Source of the DNA: Bryobacteraceae bacterium
GTDB lineage: Bacteria; Acidobacteriota; Terriglobia; Bryobacterales; Bryobacteraceae
Assembly: GCA_947458745.1 (NCBI GenBank)
Contig: CANGYQ010000001.1
Location: forward strand, 248,001-312,000
Length of the DNA: 64,000 nt
Reading direction: 5' to 3'
Part shown: positions 46,743-55,754 of the stretch, piece by piece
How positions within the stretch are numbered: position 1 is the first letter of the stretch
Layout: every line of letters begins with the position of its first letter
Notes under the pieces: generated by a model
Seen by the model: the letters and a program-made list of their open reading frames with translations, nothing else
Told to the model about the DNA's origin: nothing
Database searches by the model: none
Translations under genes and position numbers: made by a program

Positions 46743-49705
46743 GGCAGGGCCCTCAGCGCGAACAGCGGCAGCAACTGATCTGTATGCTTGCGCAGGACGC
46801 GCTTTTCTTCATAGGGCCCGCAGACCGTCCGGTAGTCGCAATGCTCGCAAGCGCCTTGATCGGGCGCGGCCGGCAGAAAGCCTTTGGCGATCGACTCATC
46901 AATGATCCGCAGCGCTTCGGTGGCATGGTGGCGCGACGTATCGGTGAGCCGGATCTCGGTTTCCTGGTAGCTACCGCGTTGCGTGGCATAAGAGAGGCGG
47001 CCCATCTCCACGGTGCGCTTCATCGCTTCCTCCAGTGCGGCGGCATACAGCACCGGTTGCAGCACGCGACCCTTGCCCACAAAGGCCGGACGCTCAGCGG
47101 GGGGCTTGCCGGTCTTGTGATCGGTGACGCGCAGCGTCCCGCGATCACGGTGCTCCTCCACCAGGTCGATGCGGCCATGCAAGTGCGCGCCAAAGACGGT
47201 TTGCTCGAAACTGAACTCTGACTTGAGCGGCACCCATTCCGGCTGATAAGACATCTCCCGCAGCCAGCCGCGCAGATCGGTCCGCAGATCTTCTACTTCA
47301 CTTTCCCAGACCCGCGGAATGGCGGGAGCCAGATCCTCGGCATACTGCGCGGCCGTCGCATTCAATACCTCATCCATCTCATCCAGCAGTTCCGGCAAGG
47401 GCCTGATCTGCCAGGGTGACAACTTCTCAAAAAATCGCCGTTGGACTTCGTGGAACAGCGTGCCGCGCGTCAGCGGGTCCATTTGCTCAATCGCGACGGG
47501 CTGCTCACGCGGGGACAACCGGTGAATCGCGCGCAAAAGAAAATGATACGGACAGGAGGCAAAGGTCTGGAGGGCAGTGGCCGAATACGGGCGCGCCGCC
47601 AAGCGATGCGCGGCTAATTCCGGCAGCGGTTCGGTCAACCCATCTTCGGCATACCAGATTTTGCGCCAGCGCCGGCCGCGGGAACGCATGGACCGCACGA
47701 GCGTGGGGCTAGCAGCGATCAGATAGTGCGCGGCCCCAGGCGTGGGCCGCTGCGCCTGCTGGCCCAAAATACCCAGATCGTACTCCGCGTCATCAATGGC
47801 GAGCGCCGGGTCAGCCGGAGCCGGCCAGCCCAGCCGGGCGGAGGCGGAGGCACGCGCGGCTTCTTCGAACTCACGCAGTCCCGGCAGGTGCCCCGTCGCA
47901 GCGCGCACCACCTCCAGCGCATAAAACGAAGGCACGCGGGGCCGGGATTGTCCGGTGTCCATCGTGGGATAGGAAATCACTAGCCGGTCCCCCGCCGCCG
48001 CCGCGATCCGCAACAGCAGACGCTCCCTCGCAATGCGGGTGGATTGCACCGCCAGCCCCAGCGGCTCCCGAGCTGTATCAAGCAGTAGTGGGTCTTCCTG
48101 GGCGCGCCGGGGGAACAAACCTTCGGCGAGCCCCGGCAGATAGACCACCTCGAATGCCCGCCCGCGAGCTTCCTCAATCGTGCCGACAAAGACCTGCCCG
48201 AACCGGCGCGGCGGTGGCTCAACCCGCAGCAGCCCCAGCCGTTCGCTCAATACGTTCTGGACTTCCTCCAGCGTCACCGGGCCGATATCGCGCATCGGCT
48301 CCAGTTCTTCCAGCAGTGCGTCGACGGCCTCGGTGGAACGCAAGGCAGCGTGCGCCAGTTCCTCCAGCACCTGCAGCCAGCGGCCCCAGGGCGCGGCGGT
48401 GGGCAGGTCCGCCAGGCGCTCGATCAGAGGCAAGGCAAAGTCGCGGAGACGGTCCAACTGCTCGATCCGGTAAAGTGGTGCTTCATGGAGGCGAAGTTCG
48501 CGGGCCAAGCCATCCAGGCGCCGCCGCCAGCGGCCGGCTCCGCCAATCACCGCTGCGTCGACAATCAACTGCTCCCAGGCAAACGGCGCCACCGGACACG
48601 CCTCCAGTTGAGGCACCTGGGCCAGCGACAGATACTCGGCGAAGCGGGTAGCCGTCAGATTCTCGAGCGCACAGTTCAGTAGCGCCAGAAATGCTCGCCC
48701 CGCCGGATCAGGCCGCACCGTGCCGTGGGAGAACCAACCGGGAATACCCGCCCGCCGTAACGACTCTTCCACCAAAGGCTGATAGCGGTCCGGGTGGCGC
48801 AGCAGGATGGCGATCCGGTCAAACGGCAGGCCGCAGCGCTGGATGCGGCGGGCGATCTCGACGCATTCGAGACTCTCGCCCGGTGCGGCAAAGTAGGCGA
48901 CCGTCGGATCAAGTGTTGCTTCCGGAGGTGGTTCCGGCGCAAAGACATAGCGTCGGACACGGTCCAGTGCCCGGCCAGAGTCCACACTGATGGCAGTGGG
49001 AGGTTCTGCTGCCGGGCAGGGCTGACGTCCTGGTGCCTGGCAGGGCTCGGGATCGCCCTCCAGCGTCAGGATGGTGGCGGACGGGGCCTGGGCGATGAGG
49101 CGGTCGAGAAACTGACGCTCCAGCCGGTGGCGGACAGGGACGTCCAGCAGTATCAGCGGGAGACCGAAGAAGCGGCTCTCTTCCGCCTCCATCGCGCGAC
49201 TATAGAGCTCGGCCAGATCAGCCAACTGCGCGGCTTCCAGCAGTTCTGTGTAGCGCCGGTGCAGCGGGCCCAGGTCGCCCTGGGGCGGAACACCATTCAG
49301 CCGCAACTCATTCAGGGTCGCGGCCGAAGCGCGGACAAAGCCCGGCATGTCGGCCACGGGCGAGAAGTAACCCATCTCGCGCGCTCGACTTAGTTCATCA
49401 ATCGCTCGGGCGACCAATGCCTCCTCGGCCAGCGGCGTCAGCGGCGTCAGGGCCTCATCCGCCATCTGGGCGGCCAGTTGCGGCAAAGTAAACCGATGTA
49501 ACCCTAAGCTGCCTTGCCCGGCCTGCCAGATAAACTCATCGGCCGCCGCCCGCGTTGCAGCAATCAGGATGCCCGGCTTGCCAATCGAGGCGGGCAGGGG
49601 CAGCGCGGAGAAAGCATCGCGGTAGGAACGAACGACCAAAGCTTGCCACCGGGAAGGTTCCCGGGCGGAGAGATCTTCGGCCTGCGGCGAAATCTGTTCC
49701 ATCAT
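46739..49705 (-). CDS. addB: AddB-like nuclease/helicase subunit
   Basis: A 988-residue AddB-type protein. The N-terminal helicase-like part has no recognisable Walker A motif, so it is probably ATPase-dead. The C-terminal RecB-family nuclease has RIDLVEEHRDRG with TDHKTGKPPAER. Cysteines for the AddB iron-sulfur staple are visible: SCPYHFLL and CEHCDYRTVC near the end. It forms the DNA end-processing complex with AddA, which follows with a 4-bp overlap. The start ATG (49705) lies 217 bp from the divergent small-protein gene. Confidence 0.86.
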   Translation of the reverse strand: MMEQISPQAEDLSAREPSRWQALVVRSYRDAFSALPLPASIGKPGILIAATRAAADEFIWQAGQGSLGLHRFTLPQLAAQMADEALTPLTPLAEEALVARAIDELSRAREMGYFSPVADMPGFVRASAATLNELRLNGVPPQGDLGPLHRRYTELLEAAQLADLAELYSRAMEAEESRFFGLPLILLDVPVRHRLERQFLDRLIAQAPSATILTLEGDPEPCQAPGRQPCPAAEPPTAISVDSGRALDRVRRYVFAPEPPPEATLDPTVAYFAAPGESLECVEIARRIQRCGLPFDRIAILLRHPDRYQPLVEESLRRAGIPGWFSHGTVRPDPAGRAFLALLNCALENLTATRFAEYLSLAQVPQLEACPVAPFAWEQLIVDAAVIGGAGRWRRRLDGLARELRLHEAPLYRIEQLDRLRDFALPLIERLADLPTAAPWGRWLQVLEELAHAALRSTEAVDALLEELEPMRDIGPVTLEEVQNVLSERLGLLRVEPPPRRFGQVFVGTIEEARGRAFEVVYLPGLAEGLFPRRAQEDPLLLDTAREPLGLAVQSTRIARERLLLRIAAAAGDRLVISYPTMDTGQSRPRVPSFYALEVVRAATGHLPGLREFEEAARASASARLGWPAPADPALAIDDAEYDLGILGQQAQRPTPGAAHYLIAASPTLVRSMRSRGRRWRKIWYAEDGLTEPLPELAAHRLAARPYSATALQTFASCPYHFLLRAIHRLSPREQPVAIEQMDPLTRGTLFHEVQRRFFEKLSPWQIRPLPELLDEMDEVLNATAAQYAEDLAPAIPRVWESEVEDLRTDLRGWLREMSYQPEWVPLKSEFSFEQTVFGAHLHGRIDLVEEHRDRGTLRVTDHKTGKPPAERPAFVGKGRVLQPVLYAAALEEAMKRTVEMGRLSYATQRGSYQETEIRLTDTSRHHATEALRIIDESIAKGFLPAAPDQGACEHCDYRTVCGPYEEKRVLRKHTDQLLPLFALRALP

Positions 49706-49922
49706 CTGGGGTCAGTCACCTGTATCGGGATCCATCCTGAGCGCAAATTGGGCACTAAGCCAGAACTTTCCCGCTTGGTTAGTATGCCGCATCCCGCAGC
49801 GCTTCGGGATCGAACTATCAAACAACGTGAAGGCCGGTCTGCCAATGCCCGGGGCACGCCATCCACAGTGGCATCCCGCTATCCTAAGAGCGCATGGGGA
49901 AGTGTACGGGATTGAAGTATCA

Positions 49923-50120
49923 ATGGTGAAGAACGCTCATCTGCTAGAGGAATTGGACCGGCAGGACGCGCGGGAGCATCCGCTGACGATCGAGCAGAAG
50001 TACGCCATCTTGAATGCCATGTACGACTACGCCCGCAAAGTGGGGGCGTTCCCGCCTCAGGACCCGCTGGAAGGGCTAGAAGTGGATTTGCGGCTGGCGG
50101 AACTGCTACGGCATGTTTGA
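49923..50120 (+). CDS. Small protein paired with nucleotidyltransferase
   Basis: A 65-residue protein from the ATG at 49923 (MVKNAHLLEELDRQDAREHP). It is mostly helical: TIEQKYAILNAMYDYARKVG and EGLEVDLRLAELLRHV. No DNA-binding domain is evident. It overlaps the nucleotidyltransferase gene by 8 bp, so the two are translationally coupled. Small upstream proteins in this position are common for AbiEii/MNT-type nucleotidyltransferases and may act as antitoxin or regulatory partner. That role is inferred from context. Confidence 0.68.
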   Translation: MVKNAHLLEELDRQDAREHPLTIEQKYAILNAMYDYARKVGAFPPQDPLEGLEVDLRLAELLRHV

Positions 50121-50664
50121 AGAACTGCTGGTGGCATTGGATCAGGCCTTGCGGGCGGCGGGCATCGCCTACATGGTGATTGGCGGTCAAGCGGTGCTGC
50201 GATACGGTGAGCCGCGGATGACCAAGGATATTGATCTCACGTTGCGGTTGGGACCGGACGAATTGCCTCGAGTCCGGGCCGCGCTGGCTCCGCTGGGCTT
50301 GGATGATCTGGTGGATGATCCGAAGTCGTTCGTCGAGCGGACGATGGTTTTGCCGCTCCGGCATTTGGCGTCCGGAGTCCGGGTGGATCTGGTGTTTTCG
50401 TTTTCGCCCTATGAGTACGAAGCCATCGATGCCGCCGTCACGCTCCCGGCGGGAACCGGCTCGGCGCGATTCGCCCGGCCGGAGGATTTGATCATCCACA
50501 AAGTGTTCGCCGGCCGGCCGCGAGACCTGGAGGACGTTCGCCACATCCTCAACCATCAGTTGGTCTTGAACCGTAACTACATCAAGGTCCGGCTGAGTGA
50601 GCTGAGCGCGGTTGCGCTGGTCGATCTGGTCCAGCGTTTTGCCGAATGCGACCGCCACCACTAG
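50113..50664 (+). CDS. AbiEii/MNT-type nucleotidyltransferase-like protein
   Basis: A 183-residue protein with the minimal nucleotidyltransferase fold. The Gly-rich loop and metal-ligand pair are seen in MVIGGQAVLRYGEPRMTKDIDLTLRL, split here as MVIGGQAV and TKDIDLTL, with Asp residues coordinating Mg. The third carboxylate is probably in RVDLVFSFS. The segment RFARPEDLIIHKVFAGRPRD is diagnostic of the DUF6036/AbiEii group. Some family members are toxins that modify tRNA; others are antitoxins. It is coupled to the 65-residue gene. Confidence 0.82.
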   Translation: MFEELLVALDQALRAAGIAYMVIGGQAVLRYGEPRMTKDIDLTLRLGPDELPRVRAALAPLGLDDLVDDPKSFVERTMVLPLRHLASGVRVDLVFSFSPYEYEAIDAAVTLPAGTGSARFARPEDLIIHKVFAGRPRDLEDVRHILNHQLVLNRNYIKVRLSELSAVALVDLVQRFAECDRHH

Positions 50665-50688
50665 CTAAGGCAGTGAATCGGAGCCGGG

Positions 50689-51822
50689 CTAGATTTTGAA
50701 GAAGATCTTGCGCTGGTAGAGCCAGTAGCAAAGCCCCCACATCAGGCCCAGCACCACCAGATTCTGCGGAATCGCGCCGAAGCTGCCGAGAAAGGCAAAG
50801 TTGCCGGTGAAGTTACCGACACCACGGGAAAGCCAGCCGCGCAGCACTTGCGAGAACGAGTAGATGAAGATGCAGTTGGTGCCGACCACGATCGCCGGAA
50901 AGGCCCACCGCGTCCAGCCCTTCACTTCCACCAGCCAGTAGCAGGCGGCCAGCGCGAGCAGAACCCAGCCGGCGCTGAAAAACGTAAATGACCCCAGCCA
51001 CAGCCGCTTCACCATCGGCACCCAGGGTGCCAGCGCCAGACCGAGAGTGAACGCCCCAGCCGCCGCCGCCGCCAGGCACTTCAGGCGCTCCGCGTGAGGC
51101 CGCGGCTGCATCAGGAACATGCCGGTCCAAACCCCAAACAGTACCGTCATCGCATTGCCCAGAAAGTTCAGCGTCGTATAGTAGCCCGGATAGTTGTAGC
51201 CCAACAGTGCCTGGTCCACCACGGCTCCGAAGTTACGGGCTCCATCGAACGGCCCGTCGGGACCGGGATAGAGGAACAGCAGGCCGTGGTGCAGCACCAT
51301 CACCGCCGCGGCCGCCGCCACCTGCTGCCATAGGCGGAGATTCCAGATGAGGAAGCAGAGCACATAGGCCAGCGCGATCTGGCACAGCACGTTGATCAAC
51401 TGGAATTTCAGCGGGCCCCGGGTGTTCCAGTTGGAAAGTATGTTGGAGAGCACAATCAGAAACGCCGAGCGCCACAGTACATGAGCCGCTAAGCCCGCGC
51501 GCGTCACCCCGGCCGCCAAGCGGCGCGAAAAGGCGAGCGGCATGGCGACGCCCACGATAAAGGTGAACGCGGGTTGGATCAAGTCCCAGAGCGTGCAGCC
51601 TACCCAGTCGGCGTGTTCAAAATGATTCGCCAGCCACGCCCAGGCAGGCAGATCCTTGCAGGCTTCGTGAATGCCGAAGCCGTGCGAGATCAGCAGCAGC
51701 ATCGTCAAGCCGCGGAACACATCCAGTGAGACCAACCGCTCGGTGGCGGCCAACAGCGAGGGTCGGGGCGGAGCGGCGGCCGCAGAGGCCGCGGCGGGCA
51801 TGGAGGCGAACACGGTAGCCAT
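50689..51822 (-). CDS. HGSNAT/DUF5009-type membrane acyltransferase
   Basis: A 377-residue membrane protein with about ten TM helices. The family signature RLVSLDVFRGLTMLLLISH near residue 29 marks it as a heparan-alpha-glucosaminide acetyltransferase (YeiB/DUF1624/DUF5009)-like protein. Other conserved parts are LWDLIQPAFTFIVGVAMPL and GTNCIFIYSFSQVLRGWL. It may transfer acyl groups to periplasmic glycans, but substrate and donor are unproven. It is convergent with the nucleotidyltransferase gene, 24 bp away, and divergent from the PEP-CTERM block. Confidence 0.87.
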   Translation of the reverse strand: MATVFASMPAAASAAAAPPRPSLLAATERLVSLDVFRGLTMLLLISHGFGIHEACKDLPAWAWLANHFEHADWVGCTLWDLIQPAFTFIVGVAMPLAFSRRLAAGVTRAGLAAHVLWRSAFLIVLSNILSNWNTRGPLKFQLINVLCQIALAYVLCFLIWNLRLWQQVAAAAAVMVLHHGLLFLYPGPDGPFDGARNFGAVVDQALLGYNYPGYYTTLNFLGNAMTVLFGVWTGMFLMQPRPHAERLKCLAAAAAGAFTLGLALAPWVPMVKRLWLGSFTFFSAGWVLLALAACYWLVEVKGWTRWAFPAIVVGTNCIFIYSFSQVLRGWLSRGVGNFTGNFAFLGSFGAIPQNLVVLGLMWGLCYWLYQRKIFFKI

Positions 51823-52322
51823 GGTGCCTGTGATTCTACATCAGCCGAACCATCCGGCTCGGCAGCGCGGGAAAGCCAGCCGGGCCGCGGCACCGGCGCA
51901 CCACCCTGGGGCCCTCCTGCCGCACGCTGGCGGCCCGCCTACATATGTTAGCACTTACGGTATCGACATGTGTAACACAGTTGGCGCGCGATACTCATGA
52001 CTTAAGCGTTGTCCATCACCCGGAAAACCGCTTTCGTACCGTACTAGACCTTGTCGTGACCCCAGGCTATTCACTTTCGTGAAATTCTATTTTCCTGATG
52101 ATGTATCTATTTTGCAATGACTTGAGAGAACTCCCTGGGCTAGAGAAGTACCATATTTCGCCGCTGATGGCCCGCAATACAGTACCGGACATCTAGTACG
52201 AGCGGGACTAATTTGCATTGACTAAAGCGCGAGTGGCCCATAACCTTGGTTTGACCCCGGAGAAACTTCACTAACACTGGGAATGAATCACCGGGCAGAT
52301 TACAAGGAGCATCCAAAGCGTA
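51823..52322. promoter_or_regulatory. 500-bp non-coding region before the PEP-CTERM block
   Basis: No convincing gene lies here. A 14-bp inverted repeat TTCAC-TTTC-GTGAA is at 52070-52083. An AAGGAG ribosome site is at 52304-52309, 13 bp before the PEP-CTERM start, longer than ideal. The region is more AT-rich than its neighbours around 52080-52130. Promoter boxes could not be assigned with confidence. Confidence 0.35.
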
Positions 52323-53057
52323 ATGAAAATCACCAACATCCTGGCGGGGGCCGTGCTGATGTCCAGCAGCATGTTCGCCGTCACCATCACCACGTTCGAC
52401 TCCACGCCGTTCTCCGGCAGCGGCAGCGCTTCCTTTGCGTTCGGCAACAATGCCGCCGCGAGCGAAACCTTCAACATCCCCACCAAACTGGGAAGCGTCA
52501 AGGGTAGCAGCACCCTCAAGGGCAATGGCTACGAATGGAGCATCAGCTGGAATGTGGACCCCACCTTGTCGTGGAGCTACACCACCACGATCAATGGCCT
52601 GCAGACCATGGACTTCGAGATCGACATTGTTCCGGACGCCTACGACCGTATCTTCAACTCCGCCGGCTACACGTTGACCGGAACCAAGGCCAGCGCGGGC
52701 GCGGGCATCAAGAACTTCACTGTCCAGGCCTACGTTCCCTACCCCGGAACGCTCATTCCGCAGGGTGCCGTTTCCGTTCCGGGCCATTCCAACGTGAAGG
52801 GCACCAAGACCGAGAGCAACGACAACTCCAACTTGGGCGGCGTCGGTCCGTTCCTGGCCTTTGGCCCGGCGGTGACCCCCATGAAGATGGGTGTCAAGGT
52901 TTCGTTTGAGTCCACGCTGTCTCTGGGTGACCAACTGTCCCTGAATGGCACGCTGACCATCGAGAAGGGCGCCCCCCCCGTGCCCGAGCCGGCCACGTTC
53001 GGCCTGATCGGCGCTGCGCTGGTCGCTCTGGGTGCCGTGGCTCGCCGCCGCGCCTAA
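52323..53057 (+). CDS. PEP-CTERM protein, tandem family copy 1
   Basis: A 244-residue exported protein with a short signal peptide (about 1-20) and a PEP-CTERM anchor at the end: VPEPATFGLIG, a hydrophobic helix, then ARRRA. The anchor is recognised by an exosortase, which is not in the window. The body shares blocks with the next two genes: WSISWNVDPTLSWSYTTT, RIFNSAGYTLTG, VQAYVPYPG and SNDNSNLGGVGPF. No catalytic motif or known domain is seen. It is followed by a hairpin at 53139-53171. Its role at the cell surface or matrix is unknown. Confidence 0.85.
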   Translation: MKITNILAGAVLMSSSMFAVTITTFDSTPFSGSGSASFAFGNNAAASETFNIPTKLGSVKGSSTLKGNGYEWSISWNVDPTLSWSYTTTINGLQTMDFEIDIVPDAYDRIFNSAGYTLTGTKASAGAGIKNFTVQAYVPYPGTLIPQGAVSVPGHSNVKGTKTESNDNSNLGGVGPFLAFGPAVTPMKMGVKVSFESTLSLGDQLSLNGTLTIEKGAPPVPEPATFGLIGAALVALGAVARRRA

Positions 53058-53138
53058 GTTCCAAGATCCTCTGGTGGTATTTCCCTAGCTCAAGCGGTCT
53101 AGGCCCAAGGCCAACAGTGTAGGTCCAATTGAAGCAAT

Positions 53139-53176
53139 GCCCAACGGCTCGCACTTTGCGGGCCGTTGGGCATTTT
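53139..53176 (+). terminator. Rho-independent terminator after PEP-CTERM copy 1
   Basis: A 10-bp stem GCCCAACGGC (53139-53148) pairs with GCCGTTGGGC (53162-53171), with a 13-nt loop, then ATTTT. It lies 82 bp after the stop codon. Confidence 0.75.
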
Positions 53177-53235
53177 GGGCTCTAAGTGACCCATGCGGCT
53201 TCAGGCTATCTTTTGATCGCGCACTATCTTTTCGC

Positions 53236-53264
53236 TTGACACCGGCACCTATCAGCTTTAGACT
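53236..53264 (+). promoter_or_regulatory. Predicted sigma-70 promoter of PEP-CTERM copy 2
   Basis: TTGACA (53236-53241), 17-bp spacer, then TAGACT (53259-53264). The -10 box is about 150 bp before the start codon of copy 2, giving a long leader. Located after the terminator of copy 1, so copy 2 is probably a separate transcription unit. Confidence 0.5.
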
Positions 53265-53416
53265 TGGGATTAGCGTTTTACAAATGCAATCGGAAGCGAT
53301 GGGCGCGTTCTTCAGGGCAACCGAATCGGTGCTCCACGTTATCAGCTTCCCCGCTGTATCCCGCCGGCATTCGCCAGGAATGTCATTGGTTCATTGACAC
53401 TTAAGGAACTTCGACA

Positions 53417-54157
53417 ATGATAAGCGCCCTCAAGCTGATTGCTTTAGGTATGATCACTCTCGGCTCAGCGGTGCTGGCCGCGCCCATCGCACCCGCATAC
53501 GGCTTTGGTGGAGTGACAATCAACGGCCTTCCAACCGTTCCATTTGCCCAGAACACCAAGACGGGCCAAGTCCTGTCCTACAATCCGCTGGACCCGGGCG
53601 ACGCGTTCGGCGCAGCATCCATATTGAAGAATGGTTTCATCTGGAGCGCATCCTGGAACGTAGACCCGGTGTTGACCTGGAGCTTCACCACTACCAACAA
53701 AGGCCCGCACACGCTGAAGTTCAACATCAACATCCTCGCCGATCAGTTCGCCTATATTTTCACCTCAGCCGCTTACACGCTCACCGGGGACGCCAAAGGC
53801 CCGGGAGCCAGCATCTCCGATGTTGTACAAAAGACTTATCTTCCCTGGCCGGACCTAGTGGGCAACGAGGTCGCGGCGGGCCAGACCACGGTGAAGGGGT
53901 TGACTGCCGTCAAGGGAAGCAAGACGGTCTCCAATGACAACTCCAACAAAGGCGGCACCGGATACTACCTACCAATGCCCATCAAGAATGTAGTGTCGAT
54001 GGCGGTGGTGATTACGTTCAATGCCACCCTGGGCGGCAATGACCGGTTGGGATTGAACGGCCAATTGGACATTATGCCCATTCCGGAGCCAGCTACTTCC
54101 GGATTGATCGCGTTGGCCTTGGCCTCGATGGCACTGCTGGCGGCGCGAAGAAGCTAG
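53417..54157 (+). CDS. PEP-CTERM protein, tandem family copy 2
   Basis: A 246-residue exported protein with a signal peptide (residues about 1-22, LGSAVLAAPIA) and a C-terminal PEP-CTERM anchor: IPEPATSGLIALAL, then AARRS. The central family blocks are WSASWNVDPVLTWSFTTT, YIFTSAAYTLTGD, KTYLPWPDLVGN and VSNDNSNKGGTGYYLP. Cysteines are absent. The body is most like copy 3 in the PWPD and NKGGTG parts. It is the middle gene of three tandem paralogs and is followed by a perfect terminator hairpin. Confidence 0.84.
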   Translation: MISALKLIALGMITLGSAVLAAPIAPAYGFGGVTINGLPTVPFAQNTKTGQVLSYNPLDPGDAFGAASILKNGFIWSASWNVDPVLTWSFTTTNKGPHTLKFNINILADQFAYIFTSAAYTLTGDAKGPGASISDVVQKTYLPWPDLVGNEVAAGQTTVKGLTAVKGSKTVSNDNSNKGGTGYYLPMPIKNVVSMAVVITFNATLGGNDRLGLNGQLDIMPIPEPATSGLIALALASMALLAARRS

Positions 54158-54211
54158 ATTCAGCTTTCGCCTGACTCGCGACCGTATACTCTAGCTGACA
54201 TCGTTGTCAGG

Positions 54212-54240
54212 AAAAGCCCCCGGCGGGGGCTTTTCGTTTT
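54212..54240 (+). terminator. Rho-independent terminator after PEP-CTERM copy 2
   Basis: A perfect 10-bp stem AAAAGCCCCC/GGGGGCTTTT with a 3-nt loop spans 54212-54234, followed by CGTTTT. It lies 55 bp after the stop. Its symmetry lets it act on either strand. Confidence 0.88.
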
Positions 54241-54407
54241 GAACGCCCCTCCATCGAGGGCTGGTTGAACGATGCAGCCAACGAGAGAAAGAGCAAGATT
54301 TTTGTGTAGATCTCAGTTGACAGCGGTACTAGGACACCTTAGACTCATCTAGGTAAGGAAAGAATCGGGGGTACTACGCCCGATCTATGGAATATGGAGG
54401 AAATTTA

Positions 54408-55136
54408 ATGATTCGCCTATTTTTGCCTCTTCTTCTGGCCTGTGCGCCGATGATGTTTGGCTCCATGTTGGTCGAAGTTCAGGATGCGAATGAGGGCCAT
54501 CTGACGATTGATCTCAATGGAAATCGAGTGGTCTCGGAGACCTTTGAAGTCATTGATAAAACTGGAACCTGGATCGGTGGCGATTTGGCGGGAACCGGGT
54601 TCTCGTATTCAGCCACCTGGGACAAGGACCCTTTCATCTCCTGGACGTACAACACCTCCAAGAGCGGCAAGCACGTCGTCAAGTTCGACATCCCGATCTT
54701 CAGCGACGTGTATTCGCGGATCTTTAATTCGGCGGGATACACCTTAACCACAAAGAAGGGTGCTGGTGCCTCCTCGATCAAGAACGTCTCGGTGAAGGCC
54801 TACGTGCCGTGGCCGGACGCAAATGCGAATGTCGTCCCGGAGGGTTTCGTCTCCCTATCGGACACGTCCCTCCTGGTCGGCGGTACTTTGACCAAGTCGA
54901 ACGACAACTCCAACAAGGGCGGTACGGGTCCGTATGTTGATTTCGGCCCGAGGACGGTCAGCAGCTTGGGATTGGTCTTGGAATTTGACTCAGTCATGCC
55001 GGCGGGTGCGAGCAATGTTGCCTTTAATGGAACGCTCGAGATCCTGCCGTCCGCAGTTCCCGAGCCGGCCTCGTTTGCCTTGATTGGCATCGCGTTGGTG
55101 GGATTCGGCGCCCTGTATCGTCGTCGTTCGGCGTAA
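54408..55136 (+). CDS. PEP-CTERM protein, tandem family copy 3
   Basis: A 242-residue exported protein, started at the ATG at 54408, which has a strong GGAGG ribosome site 8 bp upstream and gives a signal peptide (MIRLFLPLLLACAPMMFGS). The PEP-CTERM anchor is VPEPASFALIGIALVG, then YRRRSA. Family blocks are YSATWDKDPFISWTYNTS, RIFNSAGYTLTTK, VKAYVPWPDANAN and KSNDNSNKGGTGPYVDFG. It lacks cysteines in the mature part and any recognisable enzyme motif. It is followed by a hairpin at 55198-55221, then by the complex I operon. Confidence 0.85.
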   Translation: MIRLFLPLLLACAPMMFGSMLVEVQDANEGHLTIDLNGNRVVSETFEVIDKTGTWIGGDLAGTGFSYSATWDKDPFISWTYNTSKSGKHVVKFDIPIFSDVYSRIFNSAGYTLTTKKGAGASSIKNVSVKAYVPWPDANANVVPEGFVSLSDTSLLVGGTLTKSNDNSNKGGTGPYVDFGPRTVSSLGLVLEFDSVMPAGASNVAFNGTLEILPSAVPEPASFALIGIALVGFGALYRRRSA

Positions 55137-55197
55137 AGAAGTTGGCACGCCCTCTACGGTGGGTGGTTGGCTTCCAAACGGTCGTGTTGTAATCAGA

Positions 55198-55221
55198 CGG
55201 GGCTACCATTCGGTGGCCCCG
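55198..55221 (+). terminator. Hairpin after PEP-CTERM copy 3
   Basis: CGGGGCTACC pairs with GGTGGCCCCG around a 4-nt loop, including one T-G pair. It is 60 bp after the stop and lacks a clear T-run, but it sits between copy 3 and nuoC. Confidence 0.55.
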
Positions 55222-55303
55222 ATTTGCATTGAAGCCCTAGTTTTCCCCACCCGTTGCGGGACCATACGTTTCCGGGGGTGGACCTTCTACAATTAAGGGT
55301 TCA

Positions 55304-55732
55304 GTGCCAGAAAACTCTGCTAGCCAGATCGAAGTGTCCTCCGCTGCCCTCTTGTCACGGCTGGAGCTATCGAAGCAGGAAGGGTTTGACTTCCTGGTTG
55401 ATCTCACTGCGGTCGATTATCCACAACGCCCATCCCGGTTTGAGGTGATCTACCGGCTCCGCCGCCTCAGCGACAATGCGGAACAGTTGACCAAAGTGAT
55501 GGCCACCGCGGATGAGCCCCTCCCCTCGATCACTGGATTGTTTTCCGGAGCCAACTGGCTGGAACGAGAACTGTACGATATGTTCGGGCTGACATTTGAA
55601 GGTCACCCGGACATGAAGCGCATTTTGCTTCCCCACGGGTGGGAGGGGCACCCGCTGCGGCGGGATTACGGACTGACGCAGATGGACAACGCCTGGGTGC
55701 AGGCCAATCTGGGAATTGAGAGCGGGCAGTAG
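55304..55732 (+). CDS. nuoC: NADH-quinone oxidoreductase subunit C
   Basis: A 142-residue NuoC of the 30-kDa subunit family, started by GTG at 55304 with AAGGG upstream. Family blocks are [47 protein letters not shown] and HPLRRDYGL. The Glu-Arg-Glu segment in LEREXYDXXG is the 30-kDa signature. It is the first visible nuo gene, and no nuoA or nuoB precedes it. It forms part of the peripheral arm near cluster N2 with NuoD. nuoD starts 22 bp later. Confidence 0.93.
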   Translation: MPENSASQIEVSSAALLSRLELSKQEGFDFLVDLTAVDYPQRPSRFEVIYRLRRLSDNAEQLTKVMATADEPLPSITGLFSGANWLERELYDMFGLTFEGHPDMKRILLPHGWEGHPLRRDYGLTQMDNAWVQANLGIESGQ

Positions 55733-55754
55733 GGCAGCCGCGACCCAAGACAAC

